Origin: Panopea generosa
Lineage: Eukaryota; Mollusca; Bivalvia; Adapedonta; Hiatellidae
Assembly (NCBI GenBank): GCA_029582155.1
Contig: CM055905.1
Span: 9,018,995 to 9,082,994 of the forward strand
Length of the DNA: 64,000 nucleotides
Reading direction: 5' to 3'
Below the pieces are notes generated by a model that was given only the letters and a program-made list of their open reading frames with translations, had not been told where the DNA came from and searched no databases. The translations under genes and the position numbers were made by a program. This document shows positions 46,396-56,260 of the stretch, one piece after another. The stretch's first letter is position 1. Each line of letters starts with the position of its first letter.

Positions 46396-49300
46396 ATGTT
46401 TACTTTAAACCAAATTAATCTATTGACTTGGAATGCTACAGGCATTATGTCAAGTGCGTCATATTTAGTAGATACCATTAATAACAAGGCTATAGATGTC
46501 TGTGGTATTTCAGAACACTGGTTTTATGAAAAGAATTTACATTTCTTTAACTGTTTAGATACTAAATATAAAAGCCATTCGGTTTCAGACTATAGTCTAC
46601 AATTAGATAGTAACCGTAAAGTTGGCAAAGGTGGCATGGCAATTTTATGGCACAGCAAATTAGATAGCATGGTTTCACCCATCTATGTTAACGATGATAG
46701 GATAATTGGCATTGAACTTTTACTTGATTCGTCCAATTATTTTATCTTTCAGGTGTATTTGCCATGTAAAAATTATCCAGTGTCTAAATACAAAGATTAT
46801 ATTGACAAGTTAGAGAATACAATTAGTATGTATAGTAGTAGAGGCACTGTCATTATAATGGGCGACATGAACTCTGAAGTATATCATCTTCAAAGTATTT
46901 CAAATGGTAGATTGTTTTGTCTATCAAATTTTTTAACAGAATTTAATATGTGTTCAATAAATACTATGGATATTTGTTCAGGGGCATCTGCATCACATGT
47001 TAATTATAACAGTCAATCAGAATCTTTGATTGATCATATTATTCTTCCAGTGGAGAAAGTCGATTTAGTGGTAGAGTGTTCCATACTAGATGATGATTCA
47101 TTAAATGTGTCTAACCATAGACCAATTATATGCACGTTAAAATTACCAATTGTACGAGTTGATGTTAAAATTTCTTGTAGCATAAATTGGCGTAATGTTC
47201 GTAGCGAGAGGTTAGATATGTATCAACAAAGCTTTAATGTTGATGATAATGTTAATAATTTGGTCCACTATTATATTGCCTCTACGGATAATAATGATAC
47301 CTTTTACGATGCTATTGTTTCATCAATAAGACAAATAACTGATAAATGTATTCCCAAGTCTAAATTTAAACATTTTTTAAAACCGTTTTGGAATAAAGAG
47401 CTTACAGATGCTCACAAATGCATGAAATATAAACGCAGAGTTTGGTTATCTGATGGTAAGCCGAGAGGCGATATTTTTAAATCTTATAAGGATTATAAAT
47501 CTGCTAAATGTGCATTTAGAAAACTTCATCGTTTAAATGTTGAACACTATTTAAATGATCTAAATGCAGAAATTGACAAAGCTGCTGAAATTGATTGTGC
47601 ATACTTTTGGAAGTTAGTAAATCAAAGAAAACGTCTTTCGAATTCATCTCCAGGTTGCGAAATAAAATTTAATGGAGTTACCTATCGTGATTCTAAAGAT
47701 AAAGCGGAACAATGGGGGTGTTATTTTAAAGATATACATACTCCAAGTAACTGTCCATTATATTCTGAATACAAGATTCGTGAATATGAAAAAATTAAGT
47801 CGTCATTAATAAACATTTCTTATAATGATGTACCAGATGTAAGCACTGTTGAGATTATATCTGCATGTAAACGTACTAAGCGTAATAAAGCTTGCGGATA
47901 TGATAATATATATTATGAAAATATCATCTATGGTGGAGGTATACTGTATGCTTTAGTTGCAAAACTATTTACCCATATGATTAAATATGGATATACTCCT
48001 AATTCAATGAAAAAAGGAATACTCATAACATTGTATAAAGGTGGCAATAAGACTAAAGATGATCCTAACAGTTATCGTGCTATAACACTTTCTTCTGTTT
48101 TATTGAAATTATATGAATCTATAATACTTAATCGAATTGAAAATAATGGTATATATAAAAATATTAATCTGCTGCTGGGCGGGTTTCAGAGGGGCATAGG
48201 TTGCATTATGACCTCATTTAGCTTTAGAGAATGTTATAATTTTACTGCTGAAAATGGCAGTTCTTTAAATATTGCTTTTCTCGATGTGCGCCGTGCGTTC
48301 GATACTGTTTGGCACATTTCACTAATAATCATGTTATCTAGGATTGGCCTTAATAAGTATATAATAAAAATAATTATAGATTTATATCAGGGCATGACAA
48401 GTTGTGTTCGAAACCAATGTCATTATTCAAATTGGTTCGATGTCCTTCAAGGAACAAGACAAGGGGGTGTACTTAGCCCATTTCTGTATATTGTCTTTAT
48501 AAATGAACTCATGAATACTTTAAATTCTTCAAAGTTAGGCCTCTATGCTTATGGGTTAAATTGTTCATGTCCTACCTCAGCGGATGATATGGATCTTTTA
48601 TCATTATCAAACAACGGTATAAAGCATATGATAGAGTTATGTTACCAGTATGGTATTAACAATCACTATTTTTATAACTCCTCAAAATGTTCAATTATTG
48701 TTACAAATGAATCTGCATATAGGTATAAACCCAGGAATCGTTCATGGTTTCTTGCTTGTGATGTTATTGAAGAAGAAGTTCAGTATAAACATCTTGGTAT
48801 TTTATTTGATAAATTTAACAATTTAAGTTATACTATAAACGAAGCATGTTCAAAGTTTAGATCTACATTTTTAAGCATAATAAACTGCGGTATTTACTCT
48901 GGTGGAATACATCCAGCAACCTCTAAAACAATATATAAGACAGTTGTACTGCCAAAAGCGTTGTATGGTTGTGAGCTTTGGGGACCTATCAACAAAAGCA
49001 ATATGTTAAAACTAGAGCGTTCTCATAGATTTTGTATAAAGTTTATGCAATCTATCTCTAAATATTCAAGAACTGATATAGCACTTAGTTTATTAGGTTG
49101 TTTTTCAGTAGAAGCAGAAATAGACAAAAGAAAATTAACATTTCTTGGGCAGTTATGTAGATTGCACCCAAAATTTCATGCAAATCAATTGTTTACATAT
49201 AGACTGTTTGATTATCAAAACAATCCGTTTAAAGTAAAAGGTTTTATTAGTGATATATATTCGGTATGTAGAAAGTATGAATTATCATTTTATCTTGAAA

Positions 49301-49845
49301 AGTATACAAAATCAGGTCAATTACCATCTAAGCTAATGTGGAAAAGAATAATAAATAAATGTATTGTTGAGTTTGAAAATAAAAGAATATTTACTAACTG
49401 TCATATTGATGAAACTTTATATGGTTTTAATATATTGCATAATAATTTAAACTTGTGTGACATTTGGAAATTATCCCTAGAAGATAGAAAATGTTCATCA
49501 CAAAGTACCATGATAGCAATAAAGTTGATATGCAAATTATTCAGTAAACCATATGAGCAAACATGCCCTAAGTGCTTTATTGTAAATGTTAATAATGTTG
49601 AACATGTTCTACTATACTGTATAAAGAGTAACAGCGAAAGAAATATGTTATACTGCAAGTTATTTGAGAAGTTTGGTGTTGTTCTATATCGCTGTTTGAT
49701 ATGCATGCCACCTCGTCTGCAGTTGATCCACATGTTTAATGGAATGTCACGTTTTCTAAATAAAGAAGATAGTTTTTATTGTTTGAAAATTTGCTTAGAT
49801 ACATTTTGTAGCATTTGGTTAAAATGCAATATAGTTAGAACTTAA
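46396..49845 (+). CDS. LINE ORF2: AP-like endonuclease + reverse transcriptase
   Basis: An uninterrupted 1149-residue frame from ATG 46396 to TAA. Endonuclease, residues ~5-250: LTWN (10-13), ISEHW with E40, GDMN (156-159), LIDHI (211-215) and SNH (239-241). Reverse transcriptase, ~530-810: motif A FLDVRRAFD (628-636), motif B QGTRQGGVLSP (685-695), motif C SADD (728-731) and YKHLGILF (797-804). A Cys/His motif, CPKC...EHVLLYC (1057-1075), is the usual C-terminal zinc-binding segment. The protein nicks target DNA and primes reverse transcription of the element RNA. Unusual points: SADD instead of the common [YF]ADD, and SNH where SDH is usual. All main blocks are present, so activity is possible if ORF1 is made or supplied in trans. 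Confidence 0.92.
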   Translation: MFTLNQINLLTWNATGIMSSASYLVDTINNKAIDVCGISEHWFYEKNLHFFNCLDTKYKSHSVSDYSLQLDSNRKVGKGGMAILWHSKLDSMVSPIYVNDDRIIGIELLLDSSNYFIFQVYLPCKNYPVSKYKDYIDKLENTISMYSSRGTVIIMGDMNSEVYHLQSISNGRLFCLSNFLTEFNMCSINTMDICSGASASHVNYNSQSESLIDHIILPVEKVDLVVECSILDDDSLNVSNHRPIICTLKLPIVRVDVKISCSINWRNVRSERLDMYQQSFNVDDNVNNLVHYYIASTDNNDTFYDAIVSSIRQITDKCIPKSKFKHFLKPFWNKELTDAHKCMKYKRRVWLSDGKPRGDIFKSYKDYKSAKCAFRKLHRLNVEHYLNDLNAEIDKAAEIDCAYFWKLVNQRKRLSNSSPGCEIKFNGVTYRDSKDKAEQWGCYFKDIHTPSNCPLYSEYKIREYEKIKSSLINISYNDVPDVSTVEIISACKRTKRNKACGYDNIYYENIIYGGGILYALVAKLFTHMIKYGYTPNSMKKGILITLYKGGNKTKDDPNSYRAITLSSVLLKLYESIILNRIENNGIYKNINLLLGGFQRGIGCIMTSFSFRECYNFTAENGSSLNIAFLDVRRAFDTVWHISLIIMLSRIGLNKYIIKIIIDLYQGMTSCVRNQCHYSNWFDVLQGTRQGGVLSPFLYIVFINELMNTLNSSKLGLYAYGLNCSCPTSADDMDLLSLSNNGIKHMIELCYQYGINNHYFYNSSKCSIIVTNESAYRYKPRNRSWFLACDVIEEEVQYKHLGILFDKFNNLSYTINEACSKFRSTFLSIINCGIYSGGIHPATSKTIYKTVVLPKALYGCELWGPINKSNMLKLERSHRFCIKFMQSISKYSRTDIALSLLGCFSVEAEIDKRKLTFLGQLCRLHPKFHANQLFTYRLFDYQNNPFKVKGFISDIYSVCRKYELSFYLEKYTKSGQLPSKLMWKRIINKCIVEFENKRIFTNCHIDETLYGFNILHNNLNLCDIWKLSLEDRKCSSQSTMIAIKLICKLFSKPYEQTCPKCFIVNVNNVEHVLLYCIKSNSERNMLYCKLFEKFGVVLYRCLICMPPRLQLIHMFNGMSRFLNKEDSFYCLKICLDTFCSIWLKCNIVRT

Positions 49846-50221
49846 AAGGTTCAGTTTTAATTTGTATAATAATATATGTCATTATAACAAATCTAAACTG
49901 GTTTATAATAATGCACGTATGTTGTACTAGTATAGTTTCCTTCTAGATAAATCTTATATTTCGTTTCGATAAGGTTTCTTATTTTGGATAATCATGCATG
50001 TTTAAAAAGCTATATTGAACTGTCTGTATAACACGTGTTGTTATGTTGTGTACATTTATGTACATATATATTTTTTTTTTTTTTTAGTATTGTTTTGTCA
50101 TTGTAAATTTGTAATATGTATACGTTTGTTCGTTGTTTTGTACGTGTATATGCTCTCCTTGTATGGAGGAATAAAAGATTAAATCAAAAATTATCTTAAT
50201 CTCAAGAAATATATAAATTTA

Positions 50222-50440
50222 GAGACAGTCATAATTTGAAACTTGGAATTTAAAACTTACAATTTACAACTTAGTAGTATTGAAACTTCTAAATTAAGTC
50301 GCTAGGTAGCTGAAATATCCATACTTTGAAAAACGACTACTCCCTACGTTAAGGGAAGAGGATGAAATCCAATGTGTTTTACCTGATGACGTCACCTCTT
50401 GGTAGCACAAGGTCAAAAATAGCTTCAGGTAGCAGTGAAC
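50222..50440 (+). repeat. Dispersed repeat R1, copy 2
   Basis: Same orientation and order of blocks as 1036-1270: agtcataatttgaaacttgg, tcgctaggtagct, gaaaaacgactactccctac and gatgacgtcacc. It begins about 25 bp after the inferred 3' end of the plus-strand LINE, so the LINE may have inserted beside it. Confidence 0.6.
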
Positions 50441-50449
50441 AGTTTTTTT

Positions 50450-51830
50450 TATTTATTTTTTAAAATAGACTGGTATTAAAAATATTTTTTTGTTATCGAA
50501 AGGTACAATTGACAATGTATAGTAACTTGTATTGTCAACTTAACATACAGTAATGTTTAATGTTGGGAAGCGTTTCATCAAATTCCATACACAAGAGAAC
50601 CATATAAATAACGATAATAATTATATTTTAGCCATGTTCAAGCGTCGAAACATTCTTTACACTAAATGAAGCATTGCTACATTGTATATGAAACTCTAAA
50701 AAAATATATAAAAATGAAGATTTTAATGTAGTAATGCTTCATAGGGCTAAATGCTTGTAGGTGTGAAAAATGATTCGACGCGACAACAAGGCTGAAATAC
50801 CATTGTTCTGATTTCACCGTTGTAATGCGTCGCTTTAAAGCTATTATTCCGAAAGATTTTAATGAATTAAAAGATCAAATCGGGTGATGATATTTTAATT
50901 ATTTCCGAATCCGTTTCACAAGTTCAGTTTAATCTCTATAGAAATTTGTCTGGAGGCCGTTTTGTCACTATTGGTATCTCTTTAAATACCATCTCTATAA
51001 ATGACATTTCACGAGAACTGTATATTAATCAATTTCACCCGCAGCGTCATTAGTTGTGCTCTTTTATGCGTAAACTCATATTTGTTACCTAGCAAAGTAC
51101 ACACGTGTACACGCCTGTAATTCAGTGATAATTAAGTTTATATACATTGACGTATCAAATATTTGTTTTAAAATTAGCAAAACTGTTTGTTTCCTCTATA
51201 ACGAAGCTTTAACTATTGTAACATTGTTTTGAAAATCATTTGTTGGCGTGTCGGAAAACTCCATTTACTTAGTAAAGTACACTTTAATATTTCTTCAATT
51301 TTTAACGCCCTTATGAGGAATGACAAACTGCGGCTATGGCGCCTAATTACCGTACAACTGTAATTATAGCAAAGCTGCTGGTGCGCCATACACAGTATTC
51401 GTGAGTTTTTCAGAAGTGATGAGTATTTCGCATATGAGATACAACCACACATGTTAAGCTGCAGCATGCAGTGGAGGAGGTACGTTAATGACACCTTATA
51501 GCTTGTGATAACCAGGTTGTTGAATACAGACAAAGTTTGGCTTAAAATATAAAATTGGCTGCTTAACACAAGTGGCTGCAGAACAGAGGTAATTATAAAC
51601 TCCTGTTACATAGTTTTGGTATTTTTTGTTTCGTTGTTCAAATGGGCATCTGTTTCAAATTATCTGCAATATGTTATTATATTGTGATTTCTTTCAAGCT
51701 GTGATATATTTAAATTTTAAATTTCATATTTTATATTCTATTAGTACATGTATAATATATACCTGAATTTATTTTTTATTCGGTTCTTGGTACCGAAATA
51801 CCGTTCACAATCGACGCTGGTTACTTCTAT
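50450..51830. other. Anonymous DNA
   Basis: A 118-codon minus frame (51213-51569) is the longest. It is Leu/Ser/Cys-rich without a recognisable domain, and alternative frames look equally plausible. I do not call a gene. Confidence 0.35.
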
Positions 51831-51835
51831 ATACA

Positions 51836-51890
51836 CAGTTGGGTGACTCAAGGTCAGTCAGGTGAGCGATATAGGGCCATCTTGTTTTTT
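51836..51890 (+). repeat. Shared element terminus (third copy)
   Basis: gttgggtgactcaaggtcag, then caggtgagcgatatagggcc and atcttg. Same terminal sequence as at 34590-34640 and, inverted, at 2828-2875. The ~160-bp monomers are absent here; a different repeat starts immediately. Confidence 0.7.
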
Positions 51891-54890
51891 TTAAATGGAA
51901 ATGATTTTAACTTTATCTTCACAGAAGAAGGAGGTTCAGATTTGTAAAAATGACTGTGTTTACCGTCTTAAGGGATCAGGAGGGGCTCAAAAGGGTAAAA
52001 TTTGGAATTAAAAAATCGTTTTCTTAAGAACCAGTATGTCAGATTTGTTCATATTTGGCATAAATATCCCTATGTGTAGGGGTTTCATTGCAGATAAGAA
52101 TTTAGGGGCTAAAATTTATAGGGTCCCTGTAAGGGGACTTACAATTTTACATAGGGATACTATGGGAAAACAGAAAGTTCTCTATTTTTTACCTTTTCCG
52201 AAACCACATGGCCAATTAAACTAAAACTTCACATGGATGTTTCTATTGCATAGGAGACTATACAGAACATTTGTTTTCGATCTGAAATTCAAGATGGGTC
52301 ACCGTTACTAAAAATACTCCCAAACTTGAACAATTTTGTTCTCATGAACGGCCCAACACGTTTTCAAAATGTTTATGTAGTAATGATAACCAACTATAGT
52401 TTGATTATATTGTTCAAATGGTGTCCCTAGGATTAAAAATGACCCCGCCTCGAGGGTTCAATTAGGGGACACGTTTCATTATAATATATATACAGTTGTT
52501 ACTCACCAACTCGAACTCTGATATTTGGAATTTCCGGTTATCTCAAATTTGAAGTTCGGTCCCGTTTTTCCCCCTTCTATTTCTATATTAATTAACTCCT
52601 GATATATCAAATTCCAGTAATTCGAATTATTCACTATTTCGAATCTGTTTTTGGGTCCCTCCATCCTAAAATCTATTGATTTCTCACCCGTTATTTCGAA
52701 TTTTTATCACTTTGTGAAGATGAAAGGCAAACCGTCGAAGGTGATAATTGTTGATCCCATACCTGTAATAAACCGCTTCGTGTGTCTGTACTGGCAGGTA
52801 AGTTAATTGTGTCATCAAATTGTTATGATACAAACACGAGCGATACACACGCTAATTAGACAAACAACGCCGAAGTGTTAGAAGACGATTTTGACGTGTG
52901 CTATTTTTCACGTTATTTTTTATTTGTAAAATTGTTGTAACCATTGATTGTATATAACCTGTGTTTATATTTCAGTTGCCTATTCTATTTATTTGATATT
53001 CATGTAATTAAAAAGTATAAAAAATAAAAGTATATTTTGTTGATCTATTATATCACACTAAAAAATATAAAATGTTCACGCACTGTGCAAACAGACAATT
53101 AGCCTACACACGGATAACATCACACAACATACGCTTGCGTAGAAGGAAATAACGTATGTAAACAGTAGAATTTACCACGATTTAAGATAAATCCACAGTT
53201 CACATCAATATAAACAAAGTTTATATCATATGTAAATATAACCACAACGTGTTTTATTGAACAAAAAACAAAAACAAATAGAGGTATTTAAATGTACAAC
53301 ATGTATATTTTCAACGATTTATGAAGTGGGTGGGGTAACGGTAAAAAGTTGCACAAAAATAGACTCCTGATAAATCGAACTTCGGATATTTCGAATTATT
53401 TTTACGGTCCCACGGAATTCGAAATAACGAGTTTCGACTGTATATATATATATTTAAATGGAAATGGTTTTGCCTATTTCTTCACAGAAGCATTGTTTGG
53501 TGAAGGAGGTTCAGTTTTGTAATAATGACTGGGTTCCACTGTCTTAAGAGGTCGAGGGTAAAATTGGGAATTACAAAAATCGTTTTCTTAAGAACCAGTA
53601 TGTCAGATTTGTTCATATTTTGCATTAATTATCCCTATGTGTAGGGGTCTCATTGCAGATAAGAATTAAGGGGCTAAAGTTTATGGGGTCCCTGTAAGGG
53701 GACTTACAATTTTACATAGGGATACTATGGGAAAACAGAAAATTTTCTTTTCTTTTTTATCTATTTAGGCAAAATTATTATTCAACTGGAGTTTTAAAGT
53801 ACCAACTAATCATAGGAAATGAGATTTGGCTCAATAAGGAGAAGACTTTCAATAAGGGGCCAGGGTGGGTAAAAAAAGGGTTTAAATAGAAAATTTTCAA
53901 AACCTTCTTCTCCACAACCAGTCAGTCAAATTTGTTCATATTTGATATGGATTATCCCAATGAGTATGGGTTTAAAGTTTGTACAAATCAAGGGTCTTGT
54001 ATTAATAGGGCACTGTAAGGGGACTTTGAGTTTTATATAGGTGTAACCCCACCATTGACTTTTGTTCTTTATTCTATAGTAAATAATAAAAGTTTGAAGG
54101 CTTGTCATTCATAGAGAACCCCAAATGAAAGAAGTGAAACCTACATTTTACTGTTTGTCAACCTCTGCACTATCAAAATGTGATGAGAAAAGTAGGTGTC
54201 ATATTTCAAGAGACTTTTTTCTGCTCAGTGTGTACACTGGTGACAAAGTGAAAGTAGACTTCCGAAATCATGTATTCATACCCCAATTTCCAAGCATCAT
54301 TTTTTTCTAGATTCACAATTCAAACATGACAATGCTATCAAAATACATCAATAATGCCATTCAAATAAAAAAAAGAGCATTTAAATAAGGAAAATGCATT
54401 TTTAAAGAAGAAGAAATGAGGATTATTTATAACCGCCATTATGCGACTACCCCACGGAAGCACTTCCTTGTTGCAATGGTGGTACAATGCCTATAGGAAT
54501 ACTATTGGAAAACGGAAAATTCTCTTTTTTATCATTCATTTATGACTTTTTTTTATTTATTTTGAGTTTTGAAGCAACTTCTAGTCATAACAAATATGAT
54601 TTTGTTCGATACGAAGGATTGACTTTCTAAAAGGGGCCAGGTGGGGTCACAAAATGATTAAAATTGAACATTGAACAATCTTATTTTCAACAACCGGTCA
54701 GTCAAATTTGTTCATATTTGATATAAATTATCACTATGATTAAGAAAACTAAGTTTGTACAAATCAAGGGACACTGGGATATATAAACGCCCATCTTTGA
54801 GTTGTATAAAGGAAAACTAAGGGGAAATTTTCATATTGTTAATAAAAAAAGGTTCCAATCACACTTTTTCACAACTCTGTTACTTCCATA
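51890..54890 (+). repeat. Degenerate ~300-600-bp repeat cluster
   Basis: The marker 'accagtatgtcagatttgttcatatt' or its variant 'accngtcagtcaaatttgtt' occurs near 52030, 53597, 53918 and 54692. Each is followed by a 'tatgtgtaggggt...gataagaatt...aagttt' block, then 'ggggacttacaattttacat' or a diverged form. The first two copies are similar; the last two are more diverged. The cluster starts directly after the terminus at 51836 and is split by the 948-bp element at 52493-53440. Open frames of 60-62 codons are incidental. Confidence 0.75.
52493..53440. mobile_element. Pogo/Tigger-like non-autonomous element, TA-flanked
   Basis: The right end, read on the minus strand, starts cagtcgaaactcgttatttc. 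The left end starts cagttgttactcaccaactc and then contains several aatttcgaa/ttcgaattatt phrases. Short 'tcgaa'-rich termini beginning CAGT and a TA on each side are features of pogo/Tigger elements (family knowledge). The interior has no transposase frame. The ends are diverged, so the copy is old, but it postdates the repeat it interrupts. Confidence 0.6.
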
Positions 54891-55155
54891 GTGCTAAGTC
54901 ACTACATCAATGGTTTCATTGCTGTCCTCAGTAGACAAGACTCTGCACTGTGAAAGGTTCTAGAATATAACTTAAGCTTGCCATAAGTTTACTGTCATAT
55001 TTTGGTATCCTTTTTTAATATTTTTGATATTTTATGTACATATCCCTGTTTTACAATTTCAAACTGTGCTTCAGATTCAATTCAATAGTATTTCAATTCA
55101 TCCTTCTTGTAATATGCCATTTCATCTTTCACTGCAATACTGGCCTTCGTTTCTC

Positions 55156-55760
55156 TCAAGGTAGGACCATCACTGTTTTAAGAGCAATTTCAAAATTGGA
55201 TTTATATCGCAAAATATCATGTTCCTCTGTTGTACTTGACAACATAATACCCCTAACACTGTGTGGATGTCCTGCATGAATCCTAGTGTATGTGGAAAAA
55301 TACTTATTCAGGCCATTAGCAACGCTTGCCATGAAAGCGTAGCCATAACGGATGCAAGGGAATCCAACATATACGGCTTCAATAGCCCTTTTTAACCCTA
55401 ACCACCTAATCGAGTATGTCTCCTTAACAGTTAGTAAGGGCTCCTCAAGCAAGGCTTGCATATCTTAAATGCATATGTCCTGTTTCCTGATTGTATAAAT
55501 TCGCAAACTTGCGTTTAGTATATGTGCCGCACAATGTGTTTGTATCATAAAGGGTGCATACTTTGCAACGAACCCAATCCCACCTTTCCTATCCAGCATC
55601 ACACTGGCGCCACCAGTAGCCAGATACACATTTGCATATATCGATAGGACACTTTATTAAATATTGTGCTAGAGTCTCCGTGATTGTTGTAGCACACCAA
55701 TCCGTAACTGGAATTCCTACTGACAAATATCGTATGTAAATGGACAGTCTTTTGGTTTTA
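55156..55760 (-). pseudogene. hAT-family (ZNF862/KIAA1586-like) transposase pseudogene
   Basis: Minus-strand fragments in successive frames: GIPVTDWCATTITETLAQYL; then, after a one-base shift near 55620, GGASVMLDRKGGIGFVAKYA and FMIQTHCAAHILNASLR; then ETYSIRWLGLKRAIEAVY. The order 'DGASVM - HC.AH - .RWL....A' is typical of the hAT transposase core, which many animal genomes carry as ZNF862/KIAA1586-like genes. The Asp of DGASVM is Gly here. A stop and at least one shift break the frame. No zinc-finger (BED/TTF) N-terminus or terminal repeats were found. It lies just beyond the 3' end of the minus-strand LINE. Confidence 0.65.
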
Positions 55761-56260
55761 ACAATATTTTATTCAAGAACTGTACATAGTATATTACATA
55801 ACATTTGCAATTCATAAATGACAAACAATTCTAAGAATTGGGATTTAGAAAAAAGCTAATTAGCTTGTATGAATCTAGCTCCCAGAAACTACTGGTGATT
55901 TACAAGTGAATTAACAAGTGGCGGTATATAAAGCATGTTATTTGAAATATTTAAAGTTAAACTTAAGGGTTTATTCACTGGCGTAGTTATTCCATTTGGA
56001 CACATATGCCGTGGTTGTTTTGCATAAGTCTCGTAAGAACTGTAAAAAGAGAAGGAAAAAAAAAAAAGAGAAGGAATTGAAAGTTGAAAATGATTGAACG
56101 AGAAGGTTAGAGATAGAAAAGTAAAGATGAGAGGAAAGTGGTTATGCATGTGTGTCCAGAGTGCCTCGAGTAACCGAATAGGTTTTGTGTGTTTGATTTT
56201 ACTTGTACAATATGAACAGCGATTTGTAAAAAAGAAAGTATAAAATCATTAAGGTTCAGA

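Larger units (their letters stand above)
43950..50196 (+). mobile_element. LINE-1st: near-intact APE-type non-LTR retrotransposon
   Basis: Ordered parts: a putative 5' UTR (start unresolved, after about 43950), an ORF1 region in three pieces (44189-45460, 45466-46026, 46031-46366), an 1149-codon endonuclease/RT ORF (46396-49845), and a ~350-bp 3' UTR ending near cctccttgtatggaggaata and attaaatcaaaaa. No long terminal repeats are seen. The uninterrupted RT frame argues for a young insertion. No target duplication was identified, so both ends are approximate. The clade is not settled: the PT-SADD catalytic box and the ORF1 style recall elements seen in cnidarians and molluscs. Confidence 0.8.

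Noticed and set aside
51213..51569. 118-codon minus-strand ORF
   Set aside because: No motif, and alternative frames look equally plausible.
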